Shown in pieces: positions 34,086-42,040 of a stretch of DNA of 64,000 nt; the first letter of the stretch is position 1, and the number at the start of each line of letters is the position of its first letter. The notes under the pieces are model-generated. The model ran no database searches and was not told where the DNA came from. It saw nothing but the letters and a program-made list of their open reading frames with translations. Made by a program: the position numbers and the translations under genes. The stretch is from an uncultured Lachnospiraceae bacterium. GTDB taxonomy: Bacteria; Bacillota; Clostridia; Lachnospirales; Lachnospiraceae. Where the stretch lies: the NCBI GenBank assembly GCA_947625775.1, contig CANQPM010000005.1, positions 1 through 64,000 on the forward strand, given 5' to 3'.

Positions 34086-35132
34086 ATGGCAGAAGAAACA
34101 AAAACAGATAAAAGTACAGGCAGTCAAAGTAAATTTGAAAAGTTACAGTGGCATCCCGCATTTGGGGCGGCGCTAAAAATGGAGTTCATAAGGGAAAAAG
34201 ACAGCCTAAGCTTTGATACGGAATACCCACTGAATATGAAACCTTTATTGATAGACTATCTTATAGTAAAAAAAGTGAAGGGCATAGTCCTTGAAAATGA
34301 GATAGGCAAATTTTTTAAAGGGCACAATATTATAGAATACAAGTCAGCCAGAGATGCCCTGTCCATCGACACAGTATCAAAAGTACAAGGTTATGCTTAT
34401 TTATATAAATCATATGGCAAAAGCGTAGATGAAATAAAGCTTGATGATGTAACAACCACCCTGATACGTGAATCAAAGCCTAGAGCCTTATTCAATTATT
34501 TCGCGGAAAACGGTTACGAAGTATCAAATCCGTACAGCGGCATATACTACATAGAAAACGGATTAAAAATCCCGATGCAGATAATCGTAGGAAGTGAGCT
34601 CAGTAGCAGAGAGCATGAATGGCTTCATTTGCTGTCGGACAAGGTAACAAAGCAGGAGATGACGCACGCTATAGAGTATTCAAGAAATACGAACAATAAG
34701 GAAGAAAGAGATCTGATAGATGCTATATTTGAAGTAAGCGCGGTAGCAAACAAAGAGGTAATTGAAGAATTGGTGAGAGGAGGCGGAAATATGTGCCAGG
34801 CATTAATGGAGATAATGAAACCTGAAATTGATGAAATAGTGAATATAGCGGTACTGCAAGAGCGCGAACGCGTAGAGAAGGAAACAGCGAAACGCGTAGA
34901 GAAGGAAACAGCAGAACGCGTAGAGAAGGAAACAGCAGAACGCGTAGAGAAAGAAACAGCGAAACGCGTAGAGAAGGAAAACGAAAGGAAAATAAAAGAA
35001 GCCACAGAGCGCGCAATAAAAGCTGCGGTTAAAAGTCTGAGGCGTTTTAATGCCAGTGATGCAGATATTAAAGCGGCGCTTATTGAGGACTATGGCTTGT
35101 CAGAGCAGGAAGCGCTCTCGTACCTAAAATAG
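34086..35132 (+). CDS. Rpn-family recombination-promoting nuclease-like protein
   Basis: A 348-residue soluble protein. The N-terminal ~250 residues match the Rpn/PD-(D/E)XK transposase-like family found in clostridia: LQWHPAFGAALKMEF, PLLIDYLIVKK with the active-site acidic residue, IGKFFKGHNIIEYKSARD with the E-x-K pair, and YGKSVDEIKLDDVTTTLIRE. The C-terminal region is a coiled coil built from an 8-residue unit RVEKETA(K/E), repeated four times exactly and once partly (DNA 34869-34988), followed by a small helical tail (DADIKAALIEDYGLSEQEAL). Rpn relatives cut DNA and stimulate RecA-independent recombination. The variable-number repeats suggest the length changes between strains. Confidence 0.85.
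   Translation: MAEETKTDKSTGSQSKFEKLQWHPAFGAALKMEFIREKDSLSFDTEYPLNMKPLLIDYLIVKKVKGIVLENEIGKFFKGHNIIEYKSARDALSIDTVSKVQGYAYLYKSYGKSVDEIKLDDVTTTLIRESKPRALFNYFAENGYEVSNPYSGIYYIENGLKIPMQIIVGSELSSREHEWLHLLSDKVTKQEMTHAIEYSRNTNNKEERDLIDAIFEVSAVANKEVIEELVRGGGNMCQALMEIMKPEIDEIVNIAVLQERERVEKETAKRVEKETAERVEKETAERVEKETAKRVEKENERKIKEATERAIKAAVKSLRRFNASDADIKAALIEDYGLSEQEALSYLK
34869..34988 (+). repeat. 24-bp tandem repeat, about five units, in frame
   Basis: Units begin with CGCGTAGAGAAGGAAACAGC at 34869, 34893, 34917 and 34941, and a fifth, diverging unit starts at 34965. They differ by only one or two bases, which fits recent slippage. Each unit adds eight residues to the coiled coil of the Rpn protein, so changes in copy number leave the frame intact. 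Confidence 0.9.
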
Positions 35133-35183
35133 AATCTAAGGAAACGCTGAAAAGAATTTTCATTATGTATAAAAATTATAATA

Positions 35184-35206
35184 GGAGCTGTTTTTAAGAC
35201 AGCTCC
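35184..35206 (+). terminator. Intrinsic terminator after the Rpn gene
   Basis: GGAGCTGT and ACAGCTCC form an 8-bp stem with a 7-base T-rich loop. Fifty bases separate it from the Rpn stop. The trailing sequence CATTAATTATTTTC is AT-rich. Confidence 0.55.
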
Positions 35207-35268
35207 CATTAATTATTTTCATTAGTGTGATGAATCGTAAATATTATGCAAAAAGATATTTTTTTCGG

Positions 35269-35715
35269 TCAATTTGCCTGCATTTCCTTGGACTTCTCGT
35301 CGAGTAATTTCTTCCAATATCCCTCTTTCATGCTTATTTTCCCATATTGAGGCAATTTAATTTTATTATTTAATAAATCCTGCCTAATTAATCTATGTGT
35401 TGTTTTTATTTCAAAATCAAGATTTGGCTCTTGTGGATAATCGCTAGTTAAGCTAAGGTTTCTCCAATCTTTTATATCACTTCCTATATATTCCTGCATA
35501 CTTTTTATCAGTATATTAATGTCTTCATATTCTACGAAAAAGGTCAAACCAGCTTCATCATAACCGTATGTATCATACTCTATTCTTACCATTTTTTCAT
35601 TCATAATAGTTATAGTTTTGACATAGCCAATATAATAATCGCATAAATCGCAATAAATAATGACAGTTTTCGACTTGCCCAATTTCAACAAACTCCTTAA
35701 TTGCTCATCATTCAT
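35269..35715 (-). CDS. Unrecognised cytosolic protein
   Basis: A 148-residue soluble protein with GAGGTGATT about ten bases before its ATG. The N-terminal half is beta-rich with a Cys pair (IIYCDLCDYYIGYV, about residues 19-32) and an aromatic core; the C-terminal half is basic and helical (LIRQDLLNNKIKLPQYGK). No family is recognised. It lies alone on the minus strand between the Rpn gene and the decayed BlaI/BlaR1 copy. An immunity-type role is possible but unsupported. Confidence 0.5.
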   Translation of the reverse strand: MNDEQLRSLLKLGKSKTVIIYCDLCDYYIGYVKTITIMNEKMVRIEYDTYGYDEAGLTFFVEYEDINILIKSMQEYIGSDIKDWRNLSLTSDYPQEPNLDFEIKTTHRLIRQDLLNNKIKLPQYGKISMKEGYWKKLLDEKSKEMQAN

Positions 35716-35907
35716 TTAGCCAAAATCACCTCTCTATAAACAGTCCCGTCAAATTAGCTTGCCTTTTTTAGTTTTCTCCTTTCGCTTTGTTATACTTTAC
35801 GTACAGCAGTTACAACCATAACAAAGAAAATAATTCTCGCTTTGTAAACCGCTTTACAAAACTAAGGAAAAATATTTTAAACGCCGCAATTTACCAATAC
35901 CTCGGCG

Positions 35908-36366
35908 CTAATAATTCTTTATACTTATCGCCGCTGTGTTTTGCGCTGCTTCTTTTTTGCACTCGAAGCTCCACCGCCTCACCTTACGGCGCATTTTCCA
36001 GTATGCTGTCAAATGGTATGCTGTCAAAGCCAGCGCCCCCGAAAGCCAAAACAGAAAAAGTATTTTTTCCGTAGAAATCTCCGTTTCGCGCGTTTTGCTT
36101 TGTATGGCATAAGCTCCGACATCTGTTTCATTCTCTTGTGGCAATGCGTCGTTTCCCGTATTTGATGCGCTTTCAGGCATTTTATCCAGCACGAGGTTTG
36201 GGAGTTGCACCGTGCGCATATGAATATACGGCAGCTCAACCAGATTTAAAGGCAGCAGAATGCCAAAATGCCGACTCCGCCTGCGGCAGATGTCCCTATC
36301 AATCCTAAAAAAGCTTTTCTATCATTTTTCATCCAATGAATTAAGAAACGCCCTCAAGTCCTTTAT
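35908..36366 (-). pseudogene. Decayed second copy of the BlaI-BlaR1/M56 pair
   Basis: Reading leftward from 36366, the first 42 bases encode the last residues of a BlaI-type repressor (KDLRAFLNSLDEK and stop), overlapping an ATG (36325) that opens MIEKLF and then stops. Further on, frame fragments match the intact M56 protein at 36366-38012: VQLPNLVLDKMP corresponds to VQMPNLVIKENG, and ISTEKILFLFWLSGALALTAYH to LTTEKILFPFWLAGMLILTVYH. The peptidase core is missing. The copy starts immediately behind the stop of the intact M56 gene and shares a 36-bp exact repeat with the live blaI end, so it is the remains of a tandem duplication. Confidence 0.8.
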
Positions 36367-36367
36367 T
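36332..36367. repeat. 36-bp direct repeat, copy 1 (BlaI 3' end)
   Basis: Identical over 36 bases to 38025-38060. It codes for the tail of the decayed BlaI copy and reaches the stop of the M56 gene. The distance of 1.69 kb equals one repressor-peptidase unit. Confidence 0.85.
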
Positions 36368-38012
36368 ATTTAAAAACAGCATTGTATTCCGTTTGTATAT
36401 ACTTGTCCATATTCTTTTGGTAAAAGTTTCTTACTATTTCAACGTTTTCAATATACCAGCCATCTTTACGATAAGATGCATCTACCACCTTTACGGTATC
36501 TTTATCGCTAAAATCGGGCAGATATAAAATGAAACGCGCCATTGTTTTTCCGTTTTTCTCAAATATGGTAGCGCCTACATACATGTCGCCATTCTCCCAG
36601 CTTTCATTGCTTTCAAAGCTTATCGGCTGTTCTATGGAAATGTTCGGATTGTGTATAAAATTATAAGGATATTCTACCCACGCGTTATTCTCTAAGTGCA
36701 ATATACTGATTTCAACAATTCCATGATTGCTATATACCGCTCGCCTCATTAATATATCCGCCCTTCCATTTCCTGATAAATCACCTGTGACTATCAGGGA
36801 ACTGTGCGCCCCGTCATAAGTTTTTCCTGCTATGACATTCTTATTTCCATGTGTATATGCCGTAAGCGTCGTGTACTGCTCGCTGTCTGTTACAATAACC
36901 CTGTCTTCATTATCGTCCCCATCTAAATCAGTCCGCACCTCAATGCCAAAATCAATAGGAATGTTTCCCTTTTTATATATAGTTTCGCTTTTGACAATAT
37001 TTATCAGTTCACTGAATATTGATATAATAATAATCATTCCAATAAGAAAAAAAGCCCCTTTCGATTTAGCTCCATTATCAAGGGCATTTGAAAATCTTTG
37101 CTTTAAGAAAAATGTTCCTGCCATATATTCAGTGGATAAAGGAGTTTTATGGGGATTATTTTTCTCAACCCATGACATTATAATATCACAGTATCCGCTA
37201 CGTTCCTGTGCGGTGGCATTTTTAAGCACACTTTCATCGCATGCCAGTTCAATATCATTCGCCGCAAGCTTGTGCATAAGCCACACAAATGGATTGAACC
37301 AGTGTATGGTATCAACAGTTAAAAACAGGAGCTTCCACAAAATATCCTTTTCACGGCAATGTACAAGCTCATGCTTTAAGATATAATACAAATCATCTTC
37401 ATTCCACTTTTCATCAGGCAGAAATATTGTGCTTTTAGTTATTCCTATTGTAAATGGCGCACATTCTGATGCTTCTAAAATCTGAAGTGACGGAAATTTT
37501 CGCAAGCCTAATTCAATAGAAATATCTTCTGCCATCTGCTTAACTGATTCATCGTTACAGCTATGGTTGTACCTTTTTAATCTGCGAAGCATATAGTGAT
37601 AGCTGAATACATGATAAACTGTCAATATTAACATTCCCGCAAGCCAAAACGGAAACAGGATTTTTTCTGTCGTAAGCCCTGTATTTTTCACTTTACCCTG
37701 AGTGGCATTAAAATACATATCTGAATTTCCTTTAGATTCAATTGTATCTGCTTCAAAATTGCCATTGTCGTTAGTGTTAATATTGCCGTTCTCCTTTATA
37801 ACAAGATTTGGCATTTGTACGGTATGCGCAAAGGGCAGCTTAATGAAACCAGCTGGCAGCAACAGAGATGCGGCAATCAAAATCCAGCCGTATTTTCTGC
37901 TTTTCGCTCTGCATTTTTGCCCATATGTTAGTGACAATGTGCAAAATACAGTAATGCTCAGCGCACCTGTTACAGACGAATTTAAGATTTCAATAAGCAG
38001 CCGTTCAATCAT
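36366..38012 (-). CDS. BlaR1/MecR1-type M56 membrane metalloprotease sensor
   Basis: A 548-residue protein. Four membrane helices in the first ~330 residues surround a gluzincin-type site: HELVHCREKD (HExxH) with the downstream ELACDE glutamate, typical of peptidase M56. In BlaR1/MecR1 a periplasmic sensor triggers this protease and leads to loss of the BlaI repressor. Here the extracytoplasmic part is not a penicillin-binding domain; it contains DLDGDDNEDRVIV and GDLSGNGRADI, acidic repeats of the VCBS/FG-GAP kind that may bind calcium. So the signal is probably not a beta-lactam. Its ATG overlaps the blaI-like stop (ATGA), so the two are translationally coupled. The stop lies inside a 36-bp repeat. 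Confidence 0.88.
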   Translation of the reverse strand: MIERLLIEILNSSVTGALSITVFCTLSLTYGQKCRAKSRKYGWILIAASLLLPAGFIKLPFAHTVQMPNLVIKENGNINTNDNGNFEADTIESKGNSDMYFNATQGKVKNTGLTTEKILFPFWLAGMLILTVYHVFSYHYMLRRLKRYNHSCNDESVKQMAEDISIELGLRKFPSLQILEASECAPFTIGITKSTIFLPDEKWNEDDLYYILKHELVHCREKDILWKLLFLTVDTIHWFNPFVWLMHKLAANDIELACDESVLKNATAQERSGYCDIIMSWVEKNNPHKTPLSTEYMAGTFFLKQRFSNALDNGAKSKGAFFLIGMIIIISIFSELINIVKSETIYKKGNIPIDFGIEVRTDLDGDDNEDRVIVTDSEQYTTLTAYTHGNKNVIAGKTYDGAHSSLIVTGDLSGNGRADILMRRAVYSNHGIVEISILHLENNAWVEYPYNFIHNPNISIEQPISFESNESWENGDMYVGATIFEKNGKTMARFILYLPDFSDKDTVKVVDASYRKDGWYIENVEIVRNFYQKNMDKYIQTEYNAVFK

Positions 38013-38386
38013 TTTCCGTTTTCCTCCAATGAATTAAGAAACGCCCTCAAGTCCTTTATTTCCTTTGCTGAAAGCTTTTTGCCATTATATAAGCTCGCTA
38101 CCAGCTTTGTCGGGGAATTGTCAAACAGCTTCTCCATAAAAGAGCTGCTTTCTGCTGTCTTATATTCTTCCTCTCCCACGACCGCGGAGTAGTAGTTTGT
38201 GCGTGTGCTTCTGTCGCAGGACACATACCCCTTTTCAGCCATGCGCGCCAAAACCGCCATAAGGCTCGCAAGCTTCCAGTCGCGGTGCGGCTTTAATTCA
38301 TCAAGAATTTCATTTGACGTCATAGCCTTGTCCTGCTTCCACAGAATTTTCATAATATCAAGCTCTGAATCTGCTAAACGTTTCAT
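38009..38386 (-). CDS. BlaI/MecI/CopY-family repressor
   Basis: A 125-residue winged-helix protein: LADSELDIMKILWKQDKAMT, then WKLASLMAVLARMAEKGYVS and the wing, followed by a C-terminal dimerisation helix (SFMEKLFDNSPTKLVASLYN). Members bind TACA/TGTA dyads as dimers and are removed when the partner M56 protease is activated. A consensus promoter with such a dyad in its spacer lies 50 bases upstream (38434-38461), so it should repress itself. A near-identical promoter facing the other way drives the gene at 38721. Confidence 0.92.
   Translation of the reverse strand: MKRLADSELDIMKILWKQDKAMTSNEILDELKPHRDWKLASLMAVLARMAEKGYVSCDRSTRTNYYSAVVGEEEYKTAESSSFMEKLFDNSPTKLVASLYNGKKLSAKEIKDLRAFLNSLEENGK
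38025..38060. repeat. 36-bp direct repeat, copy 2 (3' end of live blaI-like gene)
   Basis: Exact match to 36332-36367. Here it encodes the C-terminal residues of the intact repressor (IKDLRAFLNSLE). Confidence 0.85.
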
Positions 38387-38433
38387 TTCAAATGTCCTTT
38401 CGCATAAAAAAATTAATATTGAATCCTGATATT

Positions 38434-38461
38434 ATTATACAATATGTAAATATTTTGTCAA
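38434..38461 (-). promoter_or_regulatory. Consensus promoter with BlaI-type operator for the blaI-M56 operon
   Basis: On the minus strand TTGACA (38461-38456) and TATAAT (38439-38434) are both perfect, with a 16-base spacer. The spacer holds TACATATTGTA (38448-38438), a TACA/TGTA dyad as bound by BlaI/MecI proteins. The position, 50 bases before the repressor gene, fits autoregulation. Confidence 0.8.
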
Positions 38462-38531
38462 TCGCAAAATATAAAAATAAATTTTTTAAACGCTAATTTG
38501 TGCTTAGGTACAAATCCGCAGTGTCGTAAGA

Positions 38532-38609
38532 ATGGGTGACGACCTGCCAAAGTTTTTACAAGATGCTTTAGCTGAATTGCGAAAAGACATTGATAATGGG
38601 AACAAATAA
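38532..38609 (+). CDS. Possible 25-residue peptide or gene remnant
   Basis: A short frame MGDDLPKFLQDALAELRKDI ending DNGNK, helical and acidic, with no ribosome site. It lies between the two divergent BlaI-type promoters. It may be the tail of a lost gene. Listed because its composition is protein-like, but evidence is thin. Confidence 0.2.
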   Translation: MGDDLPKFLQDALAELRKDIDNGNK

Positions 38610-38617
38610 TTTTACGA

Positions 38618-38645
38618 TTGACAAAACATTTATATATTGTATAAT
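38618..38645 (+). promoter_or_regulatory. Consensus promoter for the 38721 gene, twin of the blaI promoter
   Basis: TTGACA (38618-38623) and TATAAT (38640-38645) with a 16-base spacer AAACATTTATATATTG. Compared with the blaI promoter the 28 bases differ at only two positions. The operator dyad is TATATATTGTA instead of TACATATTGTA. The ATG of the driven gene is 75 bases away. Confidence 0.75.
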
Positions 38646-38720
38646 GAAATTTGCAGAACATTGATATAAAGGCATAATAAATATGCTGTTGCCCTAATGA
38701 AAAAAGGAGAATAAACGATA

Positions 38721-39341
38721 ATGAAGGTAAAAACTAAAAAGGTATTAGTCGGTGCTTTAGTTATGATATTTACAGGATTGATTATAAGCACAATATTTTT
38801 CTTCAAAAACGTATTATACGGCAAAGAGGTAGAAACATCAAACGCAAGGGATTATGGCAGCTTTGAATGTTTTAACAATATGAGCGCATTGGCAGTCTTT
38901 CCCGCCGCTGACGCTTCATATATGTCACAGGATTATTACTACCAGCTAAAGGATGAAATAAACAGTCCCAAATGCCAGATATACTTAAAACGCCAATATA
39001 CTGCAGAACAATACAAAAACGAAATAGAACGCATAGAAAAATGGGAGCTGTCATACCTTGACCAGACGCACAGGTTTTATAAAGATAATTCCCAATACAT
39101 CAGCACGGCGTATGTAGCTGTAGAAAATTATAATAACTGCTATGAATATGCGTTGGCCTTTGAAAATATCAATACTATTATATATGTCTATCTTAAAAAC
39201 ATTGACATTGATGAGCTTTATATGGAAAAAATGTTCCTGCCTGCATATCTTCAAAATAATACCACAAACAGCGAATGGAAAAACACATATGCGTTTCTTA
39301 TAGGCAGTAAATATGTAGTATGCATGGATTTGGCGGAGTAG
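38721..39341 (+). CDS. Membrane-anchored protein, probable member of the BlaI-type regulon
   Basis: A 206-residue protein with AAGGAG about 12 bases before its ATG. One N-terminal membrane helix (VLVGALVMIFTGLIISTIFF, residues ~9-28) leads to an extracytoplasmic domain of ~175 residues rich in Tyr and Asn. No family is recognised. Its promoter is almost identical to that of the BlaI-type repressor, so it is probably controlled by the same repressor and M56 sensor. This makes it the best candidate for the effector of that regulatory pair. Confidence 0.6.
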   Translation: MKVKTKKVLVGALVMIFTGLIISTIFFFKNVLYGKEVETSNARDYGSFECFNNMSALAVFPAADASYMSQDYYYQLKDEINSPKCQIYLKRQYTAEQYKNEIERIEKWELSYLDQTHRFYKDNSQYISTAYVAVENYNNCYEYALAFENINTIIYVYLKNIDIDELYMEKMFLPAYLQNNTTNSEWKNTYAFLIGSKYVVCMDLAE

Positions 39342-39498
39342 GTATGACACATATTTTTGGCAGGAGGTCAGTCATGTCATATGCTGTAATGAACGCATTA
39401 AAACAACTGATTCAGAAGCAGGGATTTCATTTATGAAAAAACTGTGCTAAAATTAAAATATTTACAGCACATATATAAAAACATTGGAGAAAACAAAC

Positions 39499-40002
39499 AT
39501 GCCAAGATTAAAGATAACAGACATAAAAAATCCTGATGAAAAATACATGCGCGAGGCAGTCAGGCAGGCAAAAAAAGCCTATGCCCTCGGCGAAGTGCCC
39601 ATAGGCTGTGTCATAGTGTATGATGGCAAAATCATAGGACGCGGCTACAACCGCAGGAACACAGACAAAAACACTCTCTCCCACGCCGAAATAACAGCCA
39701 TACGCAAAGCAAGCAGAATAATCGGCGACTGGCGGTTAGAGGACTGTACGCTTTACGTAACCCTCGAGCCATGCCAGATGTGCGCAGGCGCAATCATACA
39801 GGCAAGAATCCCCAGAGTAGTAATGGCATGCATGAACCCCAAAGCAGGCTGCGCAGGCTCAATATTAAACATACTAAATATGCCCGAATTTAACCACCAG
39901 GCAGAAATAGTCCAGGGAGTCTGTGAAGAAGAATGTTCCCAAATGCTCAAAAACTTTTTCAAGGAGCTCCGCGCCAGAAACAAAAAAGCAGCGCCACAAT
40001 AA
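39499..40002 (+). CDS. tadA: tRNA adenosine(34) deaminase TadA
   Basis: About 167 residues from the ATG at 39499; TTGGAGAAA directly before it is the ribosome site, so an in-frame TTG at 39484 is rejected. The cytidine-deaminase fold motifs are intact: zinc ligand and proton shuttle in LSHAEITAI, and PCQMCAGAIIQARI with the two zinc cysteines. The N-terminus MREAVRQAKKAYALGEVPIG is diagnostic of TadA, which turns A34 of tRNA-Arg into inosine so that the CGN codons can be read. In many Firmicutes tadA is next to ffs and dnaX; neither is visible here. Confidence 0.92.
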   Translation: MPRLKITDIKNPDEKYMREAVRQAKKAYALGEVPIGCVIVYDGKIIGRGYNRRNTDKNTLSHAEITAIRKASRIIGDWRLEDCTLYVTLEPCQMCAGAIIQARIPRVVMACMNPKAGCAGSILNILNMPEFNHQAEIVQGVCEEECSQMLKNFFKELRARNKKAAPQ

Positions 40003-40200
40003 ACTTATGCACAAAACGCAACTTGGGCAAACTCAATCCACATATAAAAATTATCTTCCCCCCTTTATAAAATCAGCATAATATGGTAAACTTTACATAT
40101 CAGAAGCAATACGCCATACATACAAAACAGGAATTTGATAAAGCTAATAAAGACAAAATAAATTCAGAAAGCGCCACTTTGCGCGGAAGCGAGGACACAG

Positions 40201-41142
40201 ATGGACGAAATAGCGGTACTTATCCCATGCTACAATGAAAGCAAAACCATAGAAAAGGTAGTAAAAGACTTCAAAAAGGCTCTGCCCGAGGCAGTGATAT
40301 ACGTCTACGACAACAACTCCAAAGACGGCACAGACGAAATAGCAAGAAAAGCAGGCGCGGTGGTGCGTTATGAATACCAGCAGGGAAAAGGCAACGTCAT
40401 ACGCCGCATGTTCAGGGAAATAGACGCCAAATGCTACGTAATGACAGACGGCGACGACACATATCCCGCAGACGAGGCAAGAAAGCTCTGCGACGCGGTT
40501 CTTAACAGAAACGCAGATATGGTGGTAGGCGACAGATTATCCTCCTCATACTTTGAGGAAAATAAACGCCCCTTCCATAATTTCGGCAACTCCCTTGTGC
40601 GCGGCGCAATAAACAGCATGTTCAAAAGCAACATAAGGGACATAATGACAGGCTACAGGGCATTCAGCTACCAGTTTGTAAAATCCTTCCCCGTGCTTTC
40701 AAAAGGCTTTGAGATTGAGACAGAAATGAGCATACACGCCATAGACAAAAACATGCGCGTGGAAAACGTGATTATCCAGTACCGCGACCGCCCCGAGGGC
40801 AGCGTGTCAAAGCTCAACACCTATTCCGACGGCTTTAAGGTGCTTATGACCATAGCAAAAATGTACAGAAATTATAAGCCGATGCGCTTTTTCTCATGGG
40901 TGTCAGCCCTGCTTGCCGTGGCGGCGACGTTGTTTTTTGTCCCTGTCTTGTGCGAATATTTTGAGACAGGGCTTGTGGAGCGTTTCCCCACGCTCATAGT
41001 GTGTGGTTTCGTATATATAGCCGCGATACAGTCGCTTTTTGCGGGGATTATGCTTTCCACAATGCGCCAGAAGGACAGGCAGGATTTTGAGATGAACCTG
41101 ATTTCACTCCATAATGAATACAAAAGCAAATTAAATGGGTAA
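40201..41142 (+). CDS. Family 2 glycosyltransferase with C-terminal membrane helices
   Basis: A 313-residue protein. Start region VLIPCYNESKTIEKVVKDF and the nucleotide-sugar site DGDDTYP (DxD type, about residues 81-87) are those of GT2 enzymes; IMTGYRAFS and GFEIETEM are typical of the dolichol/polyprenol-phosphate sugar synthase-like group. Two membrane helices close the C-terminus. It probably moves a sugar to a lipid carrier for cell-envelope glycans. There is no clear Shine-Dalgarno sequence; GGAAGCGAGGAC lies 11 bases upstream. Its 3' end overlaps the convergent gene at 41131 by 12 bases. Confidence 0.85.
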   Translation: MDEIAVLIPCYNESKTIEKVVKDFKKALPEAVIYVYDNNSKDGTDEIARKAGAVVRYEYQQGKGNVIRRMFREIDAKCYVMTDGDDTYPADEARKLCDAVLNRNADMVVGDRLSSSYFEENKRPFHNFGNSLVRGAINSMFKSNIRDIMTGYRAFSYQFVKSFPVLSKGFEIETEMSIHAIDKNMRVENVIIQYRDRPEGSVSKLNTYSDGFKVLMTIAKMYRNYKPMRFFSWVSALLAVAATLFFVPVLCEYFETGLVERFPTLIVCGFVYIAAIQSLFAGIMLSTMRQKDRQDFEMNLISLHNEYKSKLNG

Positions 41143-41742
41143 AAGCTCGCCCAAACGCTTTAAGATGACATCGCGCTGCATTGACCTGATATTCTGGGCG
41201 CTCTCCATGAGGTCAAATATCTTTTCGGGAGTGTGCGCGTCGCTGTAGAGCTGCGCAAGCAGATAATAGCTTTTGCTCACATCGGTGTTTGTGGACACGG
41301 CAAATTCAAGCGTCATTATGGCAAGCGCGTCATTTCCGCTTTCATGGAGCTTTTCCGCAAGCTTCTGCAGGAGAGAGACTAAATTTGTGTAATGAAAATC
41401 GTATTCGCTTAATATAGTAATATTAGCAGTGCCATATTCAAGCTTTAAGTCGGTGTTGGTGTAGCCCGTCAGATTGACGATTTTGTATTCGGACAAGTCG
41501 TTTAAATCGCGGATGCAGGCGTCAAGCTCATCGTTTGAGTTTTCGGGCTTCATATGGAGCAGCCCGTCAGGGATAGTAATGTAGTCGAGATTGTCGAGCG
41601 GCTTTTTGCGCGTAAAATTCGCTTTGTTTTCCCTTGCCCAAAATTCGTCATACGCTTTGGACTCGATGGACTTTATGTGCCTAAGTCTGAAAAAAAATAC
41701 AATTGAAAACGTAAGAAAGCTTGCAATAATTAAAAAATACAT
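41131..41742 (-). CDS. Membrane-anchored protein with TPR-like C-terminus
   Basis: A 203-residue protein with AAAGGATA before its ATG. One N-terminal membrane helix (YFLIIASFLTFSIVFFFRL) precedes a cytosolic part. Residues ~80-110 form a beta region (KIVNLTGYTNTDLKLEYGTA), and the rest is helical and TPR-like (LLQKLAEKLHESGNDALAIM, YYLLAQLYSD). No family is recognised. It is convergent to, and overlaps by 12 bases, the GT2 gene. Confidence 0.6.
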   Translation of the reverse strand: MYFLIIASFLTFSIVFFFRLRHIKSIESKAYDEFWARENKANFTRKKPLDNLDYITIPDGLLHMKPENSNDELDACIRDLNDLSEYKIVNLTGYTNTDLKLEYGTANITILSEYDFHYTNLVSLLQKLAEKLHESGNDALAIMTLEFAVSTNTDVSKSYYLLAQLYSDAHTPEKIFDLMESAQNIRSMQRDVILKRLGELLPI

Positions 41743-41800
41743 ATATAATATCCTTTCAGAAAATAATAATCATTGTTGTAAAAATAAAGGGGGGACGGCT

Positions 41801-41908
41801 ATGCTTAACTTCAACAACAAAAAGACGCAGAAAAAAATCGCGGCGGTAATTGCCATTCTGCTTGTGCTTGCCATGGTAGTTCCATTGGCAGTCACGGCTT
41901 TGGGCTAA
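41801..41908 (+). CDS. Small single-helix membrane protein (35 residues)
   Basis: A 36-codon frame with GGGGGGA eight bases before its ATG. It encodes NFNNKKTQKKIAAVIAILLV and a further hydrophobic stretch ending VTALG: a basic N-terminus followed by one membrane helix. The strong ribosome site and clean topology argue for a real small membrane protein. Similar short proteins occur in Lachnospiraceae by my recollection, without known function. It could also act as a signal-peptide-like peptide. The VanW gene starts 132 bases downstream. Confidence 0.6.
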   Translation: MLNFNNKKTQKKIAAVIAILLVLAMVVPLAVTALG

Positions 41909-42040
41909 TGTTATTTTACAATATATGCAATATTATTTACAACAGGTAATTTTCATATTATTTGCATCAGTTTTTAGTTATTGTCCACAGAAGGTTTTTT
42001 TAATCTGTTTGAGCCGTTTTTAATGGCATAGGAGATTGTT

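Noticed and set aside
34869-34988. Direct repeats considered as a CRISPR array
   Set aside because: The units are contiguous without spacers and keep one reading frame; they are coding tandem repeats.
35437-35446. Perfect DnaA-box-like TGTGGATAA
   Set aside because: Single occurrence inside a coding region with no cluster of boxes or AT-rich unwinding element; chance is enough.
41984-41996. TTGTCCACA, a near DnaA box upstream of vanW
   Set aside because: One isolated near match; no second box nearby and no origin genes.
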